A DNA stretch of 64,000 nt from Vibrio thalassae (GTDB lineage Bacteria > Pseudomonadota > Gammaproteobacteria > Enterobacterales > Vibrionaceae): NCBI RefSeq assembly GCF_900089835.1, contig NZ_OANU01000009.1:85401-149400 (forward strand), given 5' to 3'. Below are positions 60,934 to 64,000 of this stretch, in pieces; position 1 is the first letter of the stretch; the number at the start of each line of letters is the position of its first letter. A program made the translations under genes and the position numbers. Under the pieces are notes generated by a model. It saw nothing but the letters and a program-made list of their open reading frames with translations, was not told where the DNA came from and made no database searches.

Positions 60934-61404
60934 ATGCCACGTCGTCGCGTAATTGGTCAGCGTAAGATCCTTCCAGATCCTAAATTCAAATCTGAATTGC
61001 TGGCAAAGTTCGTTAACATCCTTATGGTTGACGGAAAGAAATCTACTGCAGAGAAAATCGTTTACACTGCACTAGAAGTTATGGCTGAGAAGTCTGGTAA
61101 AGACCACTTAGCTGTATTTGAAGAAGCTCTTGAAAATGTTCGCCCAGCGGTAGAAGTTAAATCTCGCCGTGTAGGTGGTTCAACTTACCAAGTACCTGTA
61201 GAAGTTCGTCCGGTTCGCCGTAACGCACTTGCTATGCGTTGGTTGGTTGAAGCTGCGCGTAAGCGTGGTGAAAAATCTATGGCTCAACGCCTAGCTGCTG
61301 AAATGCTAGACGCGTCTGAGAACAAAGGTACTGCGGTTAAGAAACGTGAAGACGTTCACCGCATGGCTGACGCGAACAAAGCGTTTGCTCATTACCGCTG
61401 GTAA
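60934..61404 (+). CDS. rpsG: 30S ribosomal protein S7
   Basis: Primary 16S rRNA-binding protein of the 30S head and, in relatives, translational repressor of the operon. 156 residues, [18 protein letters not shown] to AFAHYRW, the short (B-type) C-terminus. Confidence 0.99.
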   Translation: MPRRRVIGQRKILPDPKFKSELLAKFVNILMVDGKKSTAEKIVYTALEVMAEKSGKDHLAVFEEALENVRPAVEVKSRRVGGSTYQVPVEVRPVRRNALAMRWLVEAARKRGEKSMAQRLAAEMLDASENKGTAVKKREDVHRMADANKAFAHYRW

Positions 61405-61413
61405 TACCTTTTC

Positions 61414-61446
61414 AGTGCTGCGAGGTTCTCTCGCAGCACTTTTCTA
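61414..61446 (+). terminator. Strong hairpin between rpsG and fusA (possible attenuator)
   Basis: An 11-bp perfect stem (AGTGCTGCGAG with CTCGCAGCACT) around a 5-base loop, followed by TTTTCT. It resembles a partial terminator and may lower fusA-tuf transcription relative to rpsL-rpsG, or be an RNA processing site. Confidence 0.7.
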
Positions 61447-61481
61447 TACTCTAAGGTTAACCTTAGTAAGAGGATACAATC

Positions 61482-63578
61482 GTGGCTCGTAAAACTCCTA
61501 TTGAGCGCTATCGTAATATCGGTATCGTTGCTCACGTAGATGCAGGTAAAACAACCACAAGTGAGCGTATTCTGTTCTACACTGGCCTTTCTCACAAAAT
61601 CGGCGAAGTTCACGATGGTGCAGCAACCATGGACTGGATGGAGCAGGAGCAAGAGCGTGGTATCACTATCACATCTGCTGCGACTACTACCTTCTGGCGT
61701 GGTATGGAAGCACAATTCCAAGATCATCGCGTAAACATCATTGATACCCCTGGACACGTTGACTTTACTATCGAAGTAGAGCGTTCTTTGCGTGTGCTTG
61801 ATGGTGCAGTGGTTGTATTCTGTGGCTCATCAGGTGTTGAACCTCAGTCTGAAACTGTATGGCGTCAAGCTGATAAATATCACGTTCCACGTATGGTATT
61901 TGTGAATAAGATGGACCGTGCAGGCGCAGACTTCCTACGCGTTGTGGATCAAATTAAAAATCGTCTTGGTGCGAACCCAGTTCCTATCCAATTAAATATT
62001 GGTGCAGAAGATGAGTTCAAAGGTGTCATCGACCTTATCAAGATGAAAGCAATCAACTGGAACGATGCCGATCAAGGCATGACCTTCACTTATGAAGACA
62101 TTCCAGCAGAACTGCAAGATGAAGCTGAAGAGTGGCGTAACAACATGGTTGAAGCCGCTGCAGAAGCAAGCGAAGAGTTGATGGATAAATACCTTGAAGA
62201 AGGCGAACTAACGGAAGCTGAAATCAAGGCGGGTCTACGTGCTCGTACACTAAATAATGAAATTGTGCTCGCAACATGTGGTAGCGCATTTAAGAACAAA
62301 GGTGTGCAAGCGGTATTAGACGCGGTTATCGAATACCTTCCTTCTCCAGTAGACGTACCTGCGATTAAAGGTATCGACGAAGAAGAGAACGAAGTAGAGC
62401 GTCACGCTGACGACAACGAACCATTTGCTGCACTTGCATTTAAGATTGCAACTGACCCGTTTGTAGGCACCCTTGCGTTTATGCGCGTTTATTCAGGTGT
62501 CGTAAACTCGGGTGATGCCGTTTATAACTCAGTGAAACAAAAGCGTGAACGTTTTGGCCGTATCGTTCAAATGCACTCTAATAAGCGCGAAGAAATCAAA
62601 GAAGTTCGTGCGGGTGACATTGCAGCAGCGATTGGTCTGAAAGACGTGACCACAGGTGACACACTATGCGATCAGAACCACAAAGTGATTCTAGAGCGCA
62701 TGGAATTCCCTGAGCCAGTCATTCAGATCGCGGTAGAACCTCGCTCTCAAGCTGACCAAGAGAAAATGGGTATTGCGCTAGGTAAACTAGCAGCAGAAGA
62801 CCCGTCGTTCCGTGTGGAAACTGATGATGAAACTGGCCAAACGCTAATTTCAGGCATGGGTGAGCTTCACCTAGACATCATCGTTGACCGTATGAAGCGT
62901 GAATTCAGTGTTGATTGCAACGTGGGTAAACCTCAAGTTGCGTACCGTGAAACGATTCGCGGCAGCACAGAAGTTGAAGGCAAATTTGTTCGCCAATCAG
63001 GTGGTCGTGGTCAATATGGTCACGTATGGCTTAAGCTTGAGCCATCTGAAGCGGGTGAAGGGTTTGTGTTCGTTGACGAGATCGTGGGTGGTGTGGTTCC
63101 TAAGGAATACATCAGCTCGGTATCGAAAGGTATCGAAGAGCAGATGAACAACGGTGTACTTGCTGGCTATCCTGTATTGGATGTAAAAGCAACGCTGTTT
63201 GATGGCTCATATCATGATGTCGACTCTAGCGAGATGGCGTTTAAGATCGCCGGCTCGATGGCTTTCAGAAAAGGTGCGCTAGAAGCACAACCTGTTCTGC
63301 TTGAGCCAATGATGAAGGTTGAAGTAACCACTCCAGAAGATTGGATGGGTGATGTTGTTGGTGACCTTAACCGTCGCCGCGGCATGATTGAAGGTATGGA
63401 TGAAGGCCACGCTGGTCTGAAGATCATCCGTGCACAAGTACCACTCTCTGAGATGTTTGGTTACGCAACTGACTTGCGTAGTGCGACTCAAGGTCGTGCG
63501 TCATACTCGATGGAATTTAGTGAATATGCTGAAGTTCCGAAGAATGTGGCGGATGCGATCATTGCACAGCGCAGCTAA
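61482..63578 (+). CDS. fusA: Elongation factor G
   Basis: Translocation GTPase. 698 residues, with G1 [10 protein letters not shown]3 DTPGHVD and G4 NKMDR, then the other EF-G domains through [16 protein letters not shown]. The start is GTG behind AAGAGG. It is the main EF-G judging by its place in the str operon. Confidence 0.99.
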   Translation: MARKTPIERYRNIGIVAHVDAGKTTTSERILFYTGLSHKIGEVHDGAATMDWMEQEQERGITITSAATTTFWRGMEAQFQDHRVNIIDTPGHVDFTIEVERSLRVLDGAVVVFCGSSGVEPQSETVWRQADKYHVPRMVFVNKMDRAGADFLRVVDQIKNRLGANPVPIQLNIGAEDEFKGVIDLIKMKAINWNDADQGMTFTYEDIPAELQDEAEEWRNNMVEAAAEASEELMDKYLEEGELTEAEIKAGLRARTLNNEIVLATCGSAFKNKGVQAVLDAVIEYLPSPVDVPAIKGIDEEENEVERHADDNEPFAALAFKIATDPFVGTLAFMRVYSGVVNSGDAVYNSVKQKRERFGRIVQMHSNKREEIKEVRAGDIAAAIGLKDVTTGDTLCDQNHKVILERMEFPEPVIQIAVEPRSQADQEKMGIALGKLAAEDPSFRVETDDETGQTLISGMGELHLDIIVDRMKREFSVDCNVGKPQVAYRETIRGSTEVEGKFVRQSGGRGQYGHVWLKLEPSEAGEGFVFVDEIVGGVVPKEYISSVSKGIEEQMNNGVLAGYPVLDVKATLFDGSYHDVDSSEMAFKIAGSMAFRKGALEAQPVLLEPMMKVEVTTPEDWMGDVVGDLNRRRGMIEGMDEGHAGLKIIRAQVPLSEMFGYATDLRSATQGRASYSMEFSEYAEVPKNVADAIIAQRS

Positions 63579-63647
63579 TCAGCTATTGTTTAGTAATGAA
63601 TCTGTTGCGTTGAGTAAAATTGACGCATAAAATAGCAAATTCTGGCG

Positions 63648-63677
63648 CGCCCCGACATAAATTTTGTTCTCGGGGCG
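63648..63677 (+). repeat. GC-rich hairpin just upstream of the tuf ribosome site
   Basis: An 8-bp perfect stem (CGCCCCGA at 63648-63655 with TCGGGGCG at 63670-63677) closes a 14-base AT-rich loop. It is 10 bp before the AGGAAGG of tuf. No T-run follows, so it is not a terminator; RNA stability or processing is a possible role. Confidence 0.7.
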
Positions 63678-63703
63678 AATCATAACTAGGAAGGAACACG
63701 ATC

Positions 63704-64000
63704 GTGTCTAAAGAAAAATTTGAACGTACTAAACCGCACGTTAACGTTGGTACTATCGGCCACGTTGACCACGGTAAAACTACTCTAACTGCAGCTATCT
63801 GTACAACACTTGCTAAAGTTTACGGCGGTTCTGCTCGTGACTTCGCATCTATCGATAACGCTCCAGAAGAGCGTGAGCGCGGTATCACAATCGCAACTTC
63901 TCACGTTGAGTACGATACTCCAAGCCGCCACTACGCACACGTAGACTGCCCAGGACACGCTGACTATGTTAAAAACATGATCACTGGTGCTGCGCAAATG
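63704..64000 (+). CDS. tuf: Elongation factor Tu, first 99 residues (cut by window edge)
   Basis: Delivers aminoacyl-tRNA to the ribosome. The visible part begins [26 protein letters not shown] (G1), has ERERGITI (switch I) and [19 protein letters not shown] (G3). The start is GTG behind AGGAAGG. Last gene of the str operon; the remaining part lies outside the window. Confidence 0.98.
   Translation, partial: MSKEKFERTKPHVNVGTIGHVDHGKTTLTAAICTTLAKVYGGSARDFASIDNAPEERERGITIATSHVEYDTPSRHYAHVDCPGHADYVKNMITGAAQM

Overview
The window is a stretch of chromosome from a Vibrio or very close Vibrionaceae relative. The evidence is gene order rather than any single gene: cpxRA/cpxP-fieF-pfkA-tpiA, groESL next to a VC2662-type repeat protein, efp/epmB/frdABCD/epmA, purA-motX-rnr (MotX is a sodium-driven polar flagellar motor protein typical of Vibrio), and yheO-tusDCB-rpsL-rpsG-fusA-tuf. 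Most of it is core genome, densely packed, with clear intrinsic terminators. There is no prophage, CRISPR array, defence island or integron.

Layout. 1-5.5 kb: an M14 carboxypeptidase fragment, the Cpx envelope-stress two-component system with a perfect CpxR box before cpxP, a metal efflux pump and phosphofructokinase. 5.5-15 kb: glycolysis and gluconeogenesis genes (tpiA, glpX, gpmI) mixed with small conserved proteins, zapB, envC and three regulators or enzymes of unknown target. 15.3-20 kb: rhodanese, secB, gpsA, cysE and a MATE pump. 20-24.3 kb: groESL behind a sigma-32 promoter. The last base of the groEL stop codon is the first base of a group II intron whose reverse transcriptase has lost its N-terminus. 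24.4-35.2 kb: a repeat protein, MgtC-like protein, EF-P and both EF-P modification enzymes flanking fumarate reductase, an EamA transporter, and a DASS transporter broken by one in-frame TGA. 35.3-41 kb: psd, rsgA, orn, a tRNA array (4 Gly, 2 fMet, 1 decayed fMet), an AT-rich non-coding block with five DnaA boxes, and queG. 41-52.8 kb: tsaE-amiB-mutL-miaA-hfq-hflX-hflK-hflC, a DUF2065 gene, purA, and motX behind a near-perfect FliA promoter. 52.8-64 kb: rnr, rlmB, slyX, a WD40 lipoprotein, fkpA, yheO-tusDCB and the str operon, running into tuf at the window edge.

How the genes work together. Envelope quality control (Cpx, FkpA, SecB, HflKC), cell-wall separation (EnvC activating amidases, AmiB, ZapB), tRNA modification (TsaE, MiaA, QueG, TusDCB, tRNA genes) and translation (EF-P/EpmA/EpmB, RsgA, S12, S7, EF-G, EF-Tu) dominate.

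The two observations most worth following are (1) the group II intron inserted within the groEL termination codon, supported by a 6-bp IBS1/EBS1 match, and (2) a cluster of DnaA boxes between the tRNA-Gly array and queG, the same neighbourhood that holds the datA replication-control locus in Escherichia coli. I found no wholly unknown multi-gene system.
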